Shown here: piece by piece, positions 31,414 through 40,182 of the stretch | How positions within the stretch are numbered: position 1 is the stretch's first letter | Layout of the letters: every line of letters begins with the position of its first letter | From: JAICYJ01 sp038212095 | Lineage (GTDB): Bacteria; Actinomycetota; Thermoleophilia; Gaiellales; JAICJC01 | Reading direction: 5' to 3' | Assembly (NCBI GenBank): GCA_038212095.1 | Contig: JBBQUW010000012.1 | Coordinates: 9,404 to 73,403, forward strand | DNA length: 64,000 nucleotides | The notes under the pieces: model-generated | Told to the model about the DNA's origin: nothing | What the model saw: only the letters and a program-made list of their open reading frames with translations | The model's database searches: none | Translations under genes and position numbers: made by a program

Positions 31414-32882
31414 GCCGCGCCCTCGGTCAGGAACTGCTCCACCAGCGACTCGGCGAAGGTCTTGTCGGCGATCGTGTAGGCCAGCGCCGTCATCCGATAT
31501 GAGTCCGACAGGTAGAAGCGCTCGTACAGCTCGCCGCGTCCACCCAGGTCGCTGCCGATGTAGTCCCACGCCAGCCGGAACAGCCGGATCCGCCGTTCGG
31601 CGTCGGCCCCGGCCGCCTGGTAGTACTTGGCGATCTCGTCGGCCAGCGGCCCGCGCAAGTCGGCCTCGGACGGCGTGCACATGAAGCCGCCGCCCCCGAT
31701 CAGCTGCAACAGCTCGCTGGCGTAGGGCAGCCACTTGGGCATCTCGCCGCGCAGCGCCAGGAACGGCCGGTCATCGGGATACCAGACGCCCCCCTCGTCG
31801 AGGGCCGAGCCTGCTTCGGCCGAGACCAGCCCGGAGCGGGTCAGCTCGACCATGTTCCAGATCTGGCCCAGCTTCTCCTGGATGTGGTCGAAACGGACAA
31901 CGCCGGTGGTGTTGGCGATCAGGTGGCCGAGGCCGAGCGCGAACGAGAGCTTGACGTATGCGCGGGTGAACGCCTGGTGCATGATGTGGCCGCGCCAGCC
32001 GGTGTCGGTGATCACCTCCGAGTAGGACTCGGTGTCGCCGCAGAGGAACAGCCGATCCTTCGGCACCTCAACGTCGTCAAAGATGACGACTGCGTCCATC
32101 TCGTCGAACCGCGACGAGAGCGGGTAGTCGAAGCGACTGCGCTGCTTGGAGTAGCTGTCGCGGCAGATGAACTTGAGCCCCGGCGTGCCCATCGGCAGCG
32201 CGAACGCGAGCGCGTAGTTGCCGTCCTGGGGGCGGATGTCCGAGCCGGGGTAGATGGTCAGCTCGTCGGCGTAGGGGGCTAGCGTCGCCAGCATGCGGGC
32301 ACCGCGCACGGTGATGTGGTTCTCGGTCTCGCCCACCTTGTGCAGGGCCACCTCGCCCATCGCCTGCTCCGCCTCGGGCTTGCTGCGGTCGACCTGCGGG
32401 TTCATGATCGAGTGGGTGGTGGAGAGGTCGCGGTCGCGCATCAGCTTCTGGTAGGCGACCAGGTTGGCTGCACCCTGCTCGTTGCCGCGGCGGGCCCACA
32501 CGTCGGCGCGCCCGGCGAAGCACGCGAAGGTGACGTTCAGGTAGTCCGGCGTGCGGCCCATCATGCCGGCCGTGACCGCTGCAGTCAGCTCGATCGCGTG
32601 GCGGCGGCGCTCCAGGTCGGCCTTGCTGCGCGGGATCAGGTGTGTGACGTTGACCAGCCGACCGTCGTCGGGCGAGGGGGCAAGCATCTCGTCGGCGTGT
32701 TCGTGCTGGAGGTCGTACACGCGCGCCATCGTCTCGGCCGCCGCGCGCAGTTGCGGGTGCTCGAGCGGGTGGCTGATCTTCTCGCCGTTCAGCCAGATCT
32801 CGCGGGCGTCGTCGCGCAGTCCGTCCAGGAACTCGCTGCCGGTGCGGGCCGCGATCGGTGTGGTCGTCTCGGTGGTCGCCAT
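31410..32882 (-). CDS. 4-hydroxyphenylacetate 3-monooxygenase-like oxygenase (HpaB family)
   Basis: A 490-residue FADH2-utilising hydroxylase. Family segments include LRDDAREIWLNGEKI at the start, MNPQVDRSK, GARMLATLAPYADELTIYPG, and FDDVEVPKDRLFLCGD. Such enzymes add an ortho hydroxyl to phenols with reduced flavin from a separate reductase (HpaC), which is not in the window. The ATG overlaps the dioxygenase stop by one base (TGATG). With the extradiol dioxygenase next to it, the two steps hydroxylate and cleave an aromatic ring. Confidence 0.88.
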   Translation of the reverse strand: MATTETTTPIAARTGSEFLDGLRDDAREIWLNGEKISHPLEHPQLRAAAETMARVYDLQHEHADEMLAPSPDDGRLVNVTHLIPRSKADLERRRHAIELTAAVTAGMMGRTPDYLNVTFACFAGRADVWARRGNEQGAANLVAYQKLMRDRDLSTTHSIMNPQVDRSKPEAEQAMGEVALHKVGETENHITVRGARMLATLAPYADELTIYPGSDIRPQDGNYALAFALPMGTPGLKFICRDSYSKQRSRFDYPLSSRFDEMDAVVIFDDVEVPKDRLFLCGDTESYSEVITDTGWRGHIMHQAFTRAYVKLSFALGLGHLIANTTGVVRFDHIQEKLGQIWNMVELTRSGLVSAEAGSALDEGGVWYPDDRPFLALRGEMPKWLPYASELLQLIGGGGFMCTPSEADLRGPLADEIAKYYQAAGADAERRIRLFRLAWDYIGSDLGGRGELYERFYLSDSYRMTALAYTIADKTFAESLVEQFLTEGAA

Positions 32883-33802
32883 CAGGCCTCCAGTGGTGGC
32901 AGCGGATGTCCCTGTGCCTGCAGGCCGTCCCGCTCGTAGCGGACGGCATCGGCATCGAAGCGGAAGTAGGAACGTGGTGGAAGGATGCCCCAGACGTTCG
33001 AGGAGTGGGGGGTGTCGGCCCACTCTCGCGGCTCGTGGTCGGGCTCCACCTGTTCCATGTCGCAGTAGCACTCGACCAGCAACGGCTCCTCGGTGATGCG
33101 CACATATGCGCACAGGTTCTGTGCCAGCGCGTGGCGCAGCGGCCCCCACACAAGCCAGCGGCCGTGCTGGCCGAGGTGGTCGAAGAGCACCCGCAGCTCG
33201 CCCCAATCGACGTACTCCCAGGCGAGGTGGTGGAAGTGGGCGTACTCGAACTGCACCAGCGCCATCGCGTGGTGGTCGCTGTTGATCGTGAACCAGTTGC
33301 CGGCTCCCAGCAGCCGGTCGGATATGCGCATGCCCAGCACGTCGGTGTAGAAGGCGGTCTGTGCGTCCAGATCGGTTGTCAGCAGGTTGACGTGGCCCAG
33401 CTTGCGCGGGCGCAACCCGGGCAGGGTGGTGGTGCTGCGGGCCACCGGCGGCCGGCTGTCGGGCTGCGGGCGGTAGGGCGCGATCTCGATCCCGTTGCCG
33501 TCCAGGTCGGCCAGGTGCAGATGGCCGTCGCGGTGCTCGAACTCGACGCCGTGGTGGCTGAGGTGGCGGGCGGCGTCGTCAAGCGAGCAGCCGCGCCTCA
33601 GCTCCCAGCCGGTGTGGTCGTGGCCGGGTTCACCACCGCCGATCAGCTCCAGCGAGTAAGGCTCGTACCCGCAGCGAAGGTAGGCGTGGTGGCCGGTGCG
33701 CTCCACCTCGCTCAGTCCGAACTGGAGGCTCCAGCGCTCGATGGCCTGGTCGAGGTCGCCCACGCGCAGCGCGACGTGGTCGATCCGCCGCAACGCGATC
33801 AC
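32882..33802 (-). CDS. Type I extradiol ring-cleavage dioxygenase
   Basis: A 306-residue vicinal-oxygen-chelate protein with two modules. The Fe ligands of the family are visible in the second module: His in LGHVNLLTTD, His in HHLAWEYVDW, and Glu in LLVECYCDMEQ. Catechol-type substrate such as homoprotocatechuate is likely from the neighbours HpaB-like and FAH proteins. Its stop and the HpaB start overlap (TGATG); its start overlaps the FAH gene by 4 bases. Confidence 0.88.
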   Translation of the reverse strand: MIALRRIDHVALRVGDLDQAIERWSLQFGLSEVERTGHHAYLRCGYEPYSLELIGGGEPGHDHTGWELRRGCSLDDAARHLSHHGVEFEHRDGHLHLADLDGNGIEIAPYRPQPDSRPPVARSTTTLPGLRPRKLGHVNLLTTDLDAQTAFYTDVLGMRISDRLLGAGNWFTINSDHHAMALVQFEYAHFHHLAWEYVDWGELRVLFDHLGQHGRWLVWGPLRHALAQNLCAYVRITEEPLLVECYCDMEQVEPDHEPREWADTPHSSNVWGILPPRSYFRFDADAVRYERDGLQAQGHPLPPLEA

Positions 33803-34656
33803 GTCCGCTCCGCCGCGGTTATCCGCTCGGCCTCGTCCTCGGGAATCGCGAGCGCGACGTGCAGCGTGTTGGCTGATACCTGCAGCTGGTCGCCGGCGCC
33901 GGTCAGATCGACGTCCCAGTCGACGACCGTGTTGGAGAGCCGTCCCAGCCCGGAGATCTCGACCTCGACCAGGTCGCCCGGCTCCATCGGCCGCGAGTTG
34001 GCGGGCGTTCCGGACAGGACGACGTCGCCCGGCTCGAGCGTGATCAGCCGGCAGAGGTCAGCCAGCAGGTAGGCGATCGGCCAGATCAGGTCGGCGGCGG
34101 TGCCGCGCTGGACAACCTCGCCGTTCAGGTATGTGCGGAGCTCGAACTCGGTGGGATCGAACTGGTCCGCCGGCACCAGCTCGGGGCCGAAGGGACAGAA
34201 GCCGTCCTGTCCCTTCACCCGCAGCATCGAGCCGCGGTCGGCGTGGCGGAAGTCGTGCAGTCCGACGTCGTTGGCGCAGGCGTACCCGGCGACGTGCGAC
34301 AGCACCTCGGACTCGGGGACACCGTGCATCCGGCGTCCCACGACCACGGCCACTTCTCCCTCGTAGTTCAGGAAGCGCGCACCTCGCGGCCGCCGCAGCG
34401 TGCCGTTGTGGCCGTTCAGGGTGGTGGGGGGTTTCATGAAGTACGACGGCTCAGGGGGCGTGCTGGCGGCGTACTCCTCGACCCGGCTGCGGTAGGTGAG
34501 ATGGGTGGCGATGATCTTGCTCGGCTCGACCGGGGCCATGAACCGGGCCTCGGCGATCGCGACCCGGCGCCCGGATTCCAGCAGCACGTCGTCACCATCC
34601 AGCCGACCCCAGCTGGGCGACCCATCGACGTTAAGGCGAACTCGACGCTCGACCAC
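33799..34656 (-). CDS. Fumarylacetoacetate hydrolase family protein (first of two)
   Basis: A FAH-fold enzyme of 285 residues with the metal-site region FLNYEGEVAVVVGRRM and the later GDVVLSGTPANSR segment. In HPA-type meta pathways such proteins are isomerase/decarboxylases (HpaG-like). Start GTG 34656 is preferred: TTG 34668 would lie inside the -10 box TATTGT (34670-34665) of a promoter with -35 TTGACC (34693-34688) and a 17-base spacer. The mRNA would then be nearly leaderless. It heads the minus-strand catabolic operon. Confidence 0.85.
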   Translation of the reverse strand: MVERRVRLNVDGSPSWGRLDGDDVLLESGRRVAIAEARFMAPVEPSKIIATHLTYRSRVEEYAASTPPEPSYFMKPPTTLNGHNGTLRRPRGARFLNYEGEVAVVVGRRMHGVPESEVLSHVAGYACANDVGLHDFRHADRGSMLRVKGQDGFCPFGPELVPADQFDPTEFELRTYLNGEVVQRGTAADLIWPIAYLLADLCRLITLEPGDVVLSGTPANSRPMEPGDLVEVEISGLGRLSNTVVDWDVDLTGAGDQLQVSANTLHVALAIPEDEAERITAAERT

Positions 34657-34658
34657 GA

Positions 34659-34694
34659 TTGGATACAATATGCGCTTGACCGCGGGCGGTCAAG
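34659..34694. promoter_or_regulatory. Divergent control region with palindrome and GntR-like site
   Basis: Between the divergent catabolic operons lies a perfect palindrome, arms CTTGACCGC (34675-34683) and GCGGTCAAG (34686-34694) around GG, which contains the -35 TTGACC of the minus-strand promoter. Next to it TTGGATACAATATGCGC (34659-34675) resembles two sites at the GntR/permease control region (38438-38454 and 38506-38520). Confidence 0.55.
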
Positions 34695-34749
34695 CCGGCC
34701 GCCACGGCCGGCTCGCTACAGTGGCCCAACCACGACGGGAGGATTTCCA

Positions 34750-35115
34750 ATGCAGCAGCAGACCCCGCGGCAGCGCGGATTGGAGCGGCTCGCCGAGCTC
34801 GGCGACGAGCCCGGCGGTGACGCGTTCATCGAGCGCATGGGCAGCCCGATGGGGGAGTGGCTGGTCGACTGGGTGTTCGGCGAGGTGCACACGCGCGACG
34901 GACTGACGGCGCGCGAGCGAGAGCTGATCATCGTCGCCGTGCTGACCGCGATCGGCGGCTCCGAGCCGCAGGTGGCCGCGCACATCCGGGCGCTGCGCGC
35001 GATCGACGTGCCGTGGCAGGAGATCGAGGAGACGATCCTTCAGACCGCTCCCTACGCCGGCTTCCCGCGCGCGATCAACGCGCTCAAGGTGCTGCGAACG
35101 GAGCAGGGGCGATGA
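34750..35115 (+). CDS. Carboxymuconolactone decarboxylase family protein
   Basis: A 121-residue helical protein of the CMD/AhpD-like fold: MGEWLVDWVFGEVHTRDGLT, ERELIIVAVLTAIGGSEPQVAAHIRALRA, EIEETILQTAPYAGFPRAINAL. The redox CxxC of AhpD is absent, so a decarboxylase or related role fits better. GGGAGG lies before ATG 34750. It overlaps the next FAH gene (ATGA) and is divergent from the large catabolic operon, which suggests a second arm of the same pathway. Confidence 0.85.
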   Translation: MQQQTPRQRGLERLAELGDEPGGDAFIERMGSPMGEWLVDWVFGEVHTRDGLTARERELIIVAVLTAIGGSEPQVAAHIRALRAIDVPWQEIEETILQTAPYAGFPRAINALKVLRTEQGR

Positions 35116-35942
35116 GGGCGGTGCGGTTCGTCGATCCCTCCGGATCGATCAAGCTGGGTCGGCTCGAGGGTGACGTGATCTACGACGCCGGGCCGGCTGG
35201 GCCAAACGGATTTGTTCCCAGTCCCGAAGGCTGGCAGCAGGTTGCCGACGCTGCCGGGCTGGCCCACCCGCTGGACGACGTCCGCCTGCTTCATCCGACG
35301 GTGCCGAACAAGCTGATCGCGATCGGCCTCAACTACCGCGACCACGCCGAGGAGTCCGAGCTCGAGATCCCGGCCGTTCCCGTGGTGTTCGCGAAGTGGA
35401 CGACGTCGCTGATCGGCCATCGCCAGGCGATCGTGGTACCCCGCGAGGAGACGCGCCCGGACTACGAGGGTGAGGTGGCGGTCGTGCTTGGCCACGAGGT
35501 CTACCGAGCCGACGCCGCGCGGGCGCGGGCGGCGGTGGGTGGACTCAGCGCCTTCCATGACGTGTCCGGCCGTCGCGCCCAACTGGAGACGCCTCTGCGC
35601 CAGTTCACGCTCGGCAAGAGCTTCGACACGTTCGCGCCGATGGGGCCGTGCGTCGCCTCGGCAGAGGGCGTCGACCTTGCCGACATCGAGACCGAGTGCA
35701 GCGTCAACGGCGAGCGGCGGCAGGCGTCCTCGACGCGGAATCTGATCTTTTCGGTGGTCGAACTGATCGTCTACCTGTCGCAGGGGATGACGCTGCAGGC
35801 GGGCGACGTGATCGCGACCGGCACGCCCGGCGGCGTGGGCGACTCGCGCGTGCCGCCGCTCTACCTGGCCGAAGGCGACGTGGTGGATGTGACCGTGGCG
35901 GGCGTGGGCACCCTGTCCAACTCGGTCACGCTGGAGCGCTAG
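35112..35942 (+). CDS. Fumarylacetoacetate hydrolase family protein (second)
   Basis: A 276-residue FAH-fold enzyme. Metal-binding and catalytic segments are seen: GLNYRDHAEES, FAKWTTSLIG, DYEGEVAVVLGHEVYR, and GDVIATGTPGGVG. It is more typical of acylpyruvase/FAH hydrolases than the copy at 33799. The start overlaps the CMD stop by 4 bases. Two FAH enzymes in one cluster match HpaG-like two-step reactions, although one may act on a different substrate. Confidence 0.88.
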   Translation: MRAVRFVDPSGSIKLGRLEGDVIYDAGPAGPNGFVPSPEGWQQVADAAGLAHPLDDVRLLHPTVPNKLIAIGLNYRDHAEESELEIPAVPVVFAKWTTSLIGHRQAIVVPREETRPDYEGEVAVVLGHEVYRADAARARAAVGGLSAFHDVSGRRAQLETPLRQFTLGKSFDTFAPMGPCVASAEGVDLADIETECSVNGERRQASSTRNLIFSVVELIVYLSQGMTLQAGDVIATGTPGGVGDSRVPPLYLAEGDVVDVTVAGVGTLSNSVTLER

Positions 35943-35964
35943 CGGCGTACGTCCGTGGGCAGGT

Positions 35965-36143
35965 GGTGCCAGGCACCGCGCGTCCGGTGCCTGGCACCGA
36001 TCCGCGTTCGGGCGGCAGCCGCACGGTGGGCACTGAGCTGGTTTCTGGCTCAACCATGCCCGGCAGCGACCAGTGGGCGCGCGTGCCATGAGCGTGGTCG
36101 GCAGACGGTGGTGCCAGGCACCGCGTGCCGCGTGCCTGGCACC
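35965..36143. repeat. GTGCC(A/T)GGCAC repeats between catabolic genes
   Basis: Four copies: 35965-35977 (GGTGCCAGGCACC), 35986-35998 (GGTGCCTGGCACC), 36110-36122 and 36132-36143. Each pair holds one A-centred and one T-centred copy, so the pair can form a hairpin. Same family as 26124-26188. Confidence 0.65.
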
Positions 36144-36158
36144 GAGGCGCGGCTCGCG

Positions 36159-37763
36159 CTACTCCGCCCGCCAGACCACCCTGCCGTCGACCACCGTCAG
36201 CAGCACCGGCAGCTCGACCAGATCGTCCGCGTCGCACTCCACCGGATCGTGTGCGAAACCGGTCAGTTCGCCCCGGTACCCGGGTGCGATCCTGCCCGCC
36301 ACGGCCTGCTCCGAGACCGCCAGCGCGGCCTGGGTGGTGTAGCCCTCAAGCGACTCGAGCGCGGTCAGCCGCTGGTGTGGCATATACGGCTGCTCCGACC
36401 GGCGGCCGGGATGGCGCCGCAGGCGCGCCCAGGCCATGCCGAGCCGCGGATCGTAGCCGGCCACCGGCCAGTCCGAGCCCAGCGCCAGCACCGCCCCTGA
36501 CCGGCGCAGATCCGCGGAGCGAAACCCGCGGCCGCAGCGATCCGGGCCCAGCGCGACGCTCCACGGATCGCTCTGGTCGGCCGTCATCCACTGCAGGTGA
36601 AGCGCCTGCTGCGACGCCGCCACACCCTCGGCGGCGAACCGCGGCAGTTGGTCGTCGCGCATCGTCTCGATGTGCTCCACCCTGTGCGGGCCGCGCGCGA
36701 CCCGTCCCGCCGCCCTGTAGGCGTCGAGCGCGCAACGCACCGCTCGATCGCCGATCGCGTGGGTGATCGAGGGCGCACCGACCTGCGCGAAGCGGCGGAT
36801 CACGTCGGCATAGCGGGCGGGATCGGGCCAGTTGGGCTCCAGCCCGCGGCCGTCGCTGTCCGGCTCCTCCAGCCAGGCGGTGCCCGGTTCGACAACGCCG
36901 TCGATGAACAGCTTTGCCCAGCCCGATCGCCACAGCCGTCCGCCGTCGGCGCCTGCCGCGATCGCCTCGTCGATCTCGTCGTCGGACATCGTCGGCTGGA
37001 CGGTGAACGGCACCACCTGCCGCACGGTCAGCAGCCCGCGCCGCTCCAGTTCACGGCACTCACCCGGCGTGGCAAGCGTGCCGTCCATCATGTGCGCAGC
37101 CGTCAGGCCAACCTTGTTCATTGCCGCCAGCCCGGCCGCGATCAGCGCCAGCCGCTGCTCCTGATCCGGCGCCGGCATCGCCGCCGCGACCAACTGGATC
37201 GCGTTCTCGCGCAGCTCACCGGTGGGCCGGCCGTCCGGGCGGCAGACGATCTCGGAGGCGTCGTCGAAGCTACGGGCGCCGGTGATGCCGGCCGTAGCCA
37301 GCGCTGGTGGTGTGGCCAGTGCCGTGTGGAAGTCGAAGAAGCTGAGCAGCGCCGGGTTGCCGCCGACGGCATCCGCGAACAGCTCACCGCTTGCCTCGAG
37401 CCCGTCGAAAACGCGGTACTCGAGCGAGTAGCCGGTGACCCACGCTCCCTCACCGCAGCGTCGCCGCTCGGCGGCCAACCGGTCGCGCACCTCGTCCACC
37501 GTCGCCGCGCCGGACAGGTCGGCTCCCTGCGTCTCGATCGCCCCCATGAAGGAGTGGATGTGCGAGTCGGTCAGACCGGGCACGATCGCGATCCCGGCGC
37601 CGTCGATCACCTCAGTGGCGGGACGACAGGCGGCGCGCACCTCCTCGTCGCTGCCGACCGCAACGATCTGTCCATCCCGGATGGCGACGGCGCTGGCCGT
37701 GGGACGGGCTGGATCGAGCGTGCGGATGCGAGCGCCGACCACCGCTAGGTCAGGCATCGTCAT
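36159..37763 (-). CDS. Amidohydrolase family protein (YtcJ-like)
   Basis: A 534-residue metal-dependent hydrolase. N-terminal small beta domain (DLAVVGARIRTLDPARPTAS ... GQIVAVGSDEEV), then the metal motif LTDSHIHSFMG (HxH), further His in VEHIETMRDDQ and THAIGDRAVR, and the late GSDWPVAGYDPRLGMAWAR Asp. Such proteins hydrolyse amides or cyclic substrates. The last in-frame ATG 37757 is an alternative to 37763; either start overlaps the stop of the GntR gene. Confidence 0.85.
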   Translation of the reverse strand: MTMPDLAVVGARIRTLDPARPTASAVAIRDGQIVAVGSDEEVRAACRPATEVIDGAGIAIVPGLTDSHIHSFMGAIETQGADLSGAATVDEVRDRLAAERRRCGEGAWVTGYSLEYRVFDGLEASGELFADAVGGNPALLSFFDFHTALATPPALATAGITGARSFDDASEIVCRPDGRPTGELRENAIQLVAAAMPAPDQEQRLALIAAGLAAMNKVGLTAAHMMDGTLATPGECRELERRGLLTVRQVVPFTVQPTMSDDEIDEAIAAGADGGRLWRSGWAKLFIDGVVEPGTAWLEEPDSDGRGLEPNWPDPARYADVIRRFAQVGAPSITHAIGDRAVRCALDAYRAAGRVARGPHRVEHIETMRDDQLPRFAAEGVAASQQALHLQWMTADQSDPWSVALGPDRCGRGFRSADLRRSGAVLALGSDWPVAGYDPRLGMAWARLRRHPGRRSEQPYMPHQRLTALESLEGYTTQAALAVSEQAVAGRIAPGYRGELTGFAHDPVECDADDLVELPVLLTVVDGRVVWRAE

Positions 37764-38433
37764 CCTCCTGGAGCGGCGCGACCGGGGGATGCGCCGAGAT
37801 GTGCTCTCGGGTCAGGCGCTCGGCCAGCCCGGGGTCGCCGGCCTCGATCGCGTCCACGATCCGCTCGTGCTCATCGGCCCAGTTCGGCTCGGCACCGCGG
37901 TCTGCTGCCTGAGCCTCGTAGATCGGCATGCCGATCCGGGGCACCCACAGCATCTCGGCGAACCGGGTCAGATGGGGGTTGCCTGAGGCCGCCGCCAGGG
38001 CCAGGTGGAAGTCGCGGTTGGCGGCGTACCTCTGCGCCTTGTCGACGCGCGCCCGTCGCTGCTGGGCGAGAGCCTCGCGCAGGCCGGCGATCGCGGCCGG
38101 ATCCCGCAGGTGCGCAGCCAGCCGTGCGGCGCCCGGCTCCAGCGCCACCCGCGCCGACCAGGCGTGGCGCATGTCACCGAAGTCCAGCTCCGACACGGTC
38201 GCGCCGCGGTTGGGAGAGAACTCGACCAGCCCCTCGGTCGAGAGGCGGCGCAGGGCCTCGCGCAGCGGAGTCCGCGAGACGCCCAACTCGTCCGCCAGCA
38301 GAGCCTGGCGAAGACGAGTGCCGCGCGGCAGATCGCCGGACAGGATCCGTTCACGAAGGGCGGCGTAGACGTGGTCGACCACGCTGTGGATCTGCAGCGG
38401 TGCGGCGGGCGGGGCGGTCGGCTGCGCGCTCAT
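37750..38433 (-). CDS. GntR-family regulator (FCD subfamily)
   Basis: A 227-residue regulator. The winged HTH at about 15-80 includes RGTRLRQALLADELGVSRTP and LREALRRLSTEGLVEF, and the C-terminal helical FCD ligand-binding domain follows. FCD-GntR proteins typically repress pathway genes until bound by a carboxylic acid. ATG 38433 is preferred, since ATG 38448 lies inside a likely operator (38438-38454). It probably controls itself, the permease at 38548 and the catabolic operon via TTGGATACA-type sites. Confidence 0.88.
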   Translation of the reverse strand: MSAQPTAPPAAPLQIHSVVDHVYAALRERILSGDLPRGTRLRQALLADELGVSRTPLREALRRLSTEGLVEFSPNRGATVSELDFGDMRHAWSARVALEPGAARLAAHLRDPAAIAGLREALAQQRRARVDKAQRYAANRDFHLALAAASGNPHLTRFAEMLWVPRIGMPIYEAQAADRGAEPNWADEHERIVDAIEAGDPGLAERLTREHISAHPPVAPLQEDDDA

Positions 38434-38437
38434 GGTC

Positions 38438-38520
38438 TTTGCATACATTACGCGATCACCCAGGAGGGTCAAGCGGCGGGGATCTTGACATTGATCCGAT
38501 CAGGATGCGAATGTATCCAA
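38438..38520. promoter_or_regulatory. GntR/permease intergenic control region with two ATACA sites
   Basis: TTTGCATACATTACGCG (38438-38454) and, on the opposite strand, TTGGATACATTCGC (38520-38506) share TTnGnATACATTnCGC. The first overlaps the GntR start region; the second lies just after TTGACA (38485-38490), the likely -35 of the permease promoter. A third version is at 34659-34675 in the catabolic promoter. Confidence 0.55.
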
Positions 38521-38547
38521 GTTGTTCCGATACCCAGGAGGGTGAAC

Positions 38548-40098
38548 ATGACAGTGTCTGCATCACCAACGCCCGACGGCGGTCAGCTGGGCGAGAAGCG
38601 GCTGGGTACCATCCACGCGGTCGCCCAAGCGCTCGCGATCGGCCCGATGTTCTCGGTCGCGCTGGTGCTGGGAGGCGCCTCGCGGCCCGACATCGGTGCT
38701 GGTTGGAACGCCGCCCTGGCCGTGCTGCTGGCCGGGCTCGGCGTGATGGCGATCGCGTACTCGCTCTCGCTGTTCGCGCGGCGCTACGCCGGCGCCGGCG
38801 CCGTGTACGAGTACCTCACGCACGGCGCGCACCCAGCGGTCGGCATCTTCACCGCCGGTGTCTTCTTCCTCGGCACGTTGCTGCTTGGCGGCGGTGGTAT
38901 CTACCTCGGTCTGGGCATCCTCACCAACGGCTTCTGGGCGGCTCACATAGGCAACGCCGGCAATGCGCCCGCGTGGTGGGTGCTGGGTCTGGTGGCGCTG
39001 GCGATCGTGCTCGCCCTCAACTACCTGGGTGTGCGGATCGCGATCCGGGCGATGCTCACGTTCGCCGCCATCTCGTTCATCCCGATGCTGCTGCTGGCGC
39101 TGATCATCATCGTCAAAGGTGGCGACAGCGGCAACACGCTGTCCATGTTCAACCCTGGTGAGACGTCGCTTTTGGGCGTCACCGGTGGCGGCGTGCTGGG
39201 AGGCGTCCTGCTGGGAATCCTGCTGTTCGTCGGCTTCGAGGCCGCCGCGTCGATTGGCGAGGAGAGTTCAGACCCGCACCGCTCGATCCCGCGCGCGCTG
39301 CTGTGGACGGTGGGCGTCTCGGGCGTGTTCTTCGTGATCATGTCCTACGCCTTCTCGATCGGCTACGGCAAGGCCGCCGTCAGCCAGGGCAGCTGGGCGT
39401 TTTCGGCCGGCCCGGTGGACGAGATGGCGACGCGATACGTCGGCTCGTGGTACGCCACGATCCTCGACCTGGTCGTGATCCTCGATGCGACGGCGCTGGC
39501 GCTCGCCATCTGCGTCACGATCGGCCGCGGCTACTTCGCGCTTGGCCGTGACGGTCTGCTGCCGTCCGTGTTCGCCCGCACCTCGCGCCACAACACGCCG
39601 TGGGTTGCCAACCTGATGGTGATCGTGGGCGGCGTCGGGCTGATGCTGGTGGTGCACTTCATGAACTACGGCACGAAGTTCGTGATCGGCACACCCCAGG
39701 GCCCGGTGCCGCTGTTCCCCAACGACGAATTCGCGACCTTCATCGTCGCCGCCACCGCCGGTTCGTTTCTGATCGAGTTGGTCTACCTGATCCTGTCCGT
39801 GGTCGCGATCCGGCTGCTGGTCAAGCATGGTGCGGAGTGGTGGCAGTACCTGGTCGTGCTGGTGGCGGTGTTGACGCCGATCGCAGGCTTCTACGGCGCG
39901 CTCAACCCATCACCGCACGACCGCACCAACTACAACTGGGAGGCGTTGTACTGGTCGTTGGGTGTGATCGCTCTGAGTGCGATCTGGTTCGCGGCAGTGC
40001 AGGTGCTGCGCCCCGACAACGTGCGCAACGCGGCATCCCATGCCGCTCAGCACCACGGCGTGACGCCGCTGGATGAGAACCTCGAGACGACGATCTAG
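38548..40098 (+). CDS. APC-family amino acid/polyamine-type permease
   Basis: A 516-residue protein with about 12 membrane helices. The N-terminal unwound helix region is clear (IHAVAQALAIGPMFSVALVLGG, then RRYAGAGAVYEYLTHG) and the later LFVGFEAAASIGEESSDPHRSIPRAL is characteristic of APC transporters. CCAGGAGGG precedes ATG 38548. Adjacent to GntR and the amidohydrolase, so it probably imports an organic acid, amine or amino-acid-like substrate for the pathway. Confidence 0.9.
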   Translation: MTVSASPTPDGGQLGEKRLGTIHAVAQALAIGPMFSVALVLGGASRPDIGAGWNAALAVLLAGLGVMAIAYSLSLFARRYAGAGAVYEYLTHGAHPAVGIFTAGVFFLGTLLLGGGGIYLGLGILTNGFWAAHIGNAGNAPAWWVLGLVALAIVLALNYLGVRIAIRAMLTFAAISFIPMLLLALIIIVKGGDSGNTLSMFNPGETSLLGVTGGGVLGGVLLGILLFVGFEAAASIGEESSDPHRSIPRALLWTVGVSGVFFVIMSYAFSIGYGKAAVSQGSWAFSAGPVDEMATRYVGSWYATILDLVVILDATALALAICVTIGRGYFALGRDGLLPSVFARTSRHNTPWVANLMVIVGGVGLMLVVHFMNYGTKFVIGTPQGPVPLFPNDEFATFIVAATAGSFLIELVYLILSVVAIRLLVKHGAEWWQYLVVLVAVLTPIAGFYGALNPSPHDRTNYNWEALYWSLGVIALSAIWFAAVQVLRPDNVRNAASHAAQHHGVTPLDENLETTI

Positions 40099-40106
40099 GC
40101 GGCGTT

Positions 40107-40140
40107 CCTCGCCCGCCGGCCCTTTCGCCGGCGGGCGAGG
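40107..40140 (+). terminator. Strong intrinsic-type hairpin after the permease gene
   Basis: Perfect 14-bp inverted repeat CCTCGCCCGCCGGC / GCCGGCGGGCGAGG with a CCTTTC loop, 8 bases after the stop. No clear T-run follows, as is common in high-GC actinobacteria. Confidence 0.75.
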
Positions 40141-40182
40141 CGTGCTACAACTTGGGCACGCGATTTGTGACAGGAGATACGA

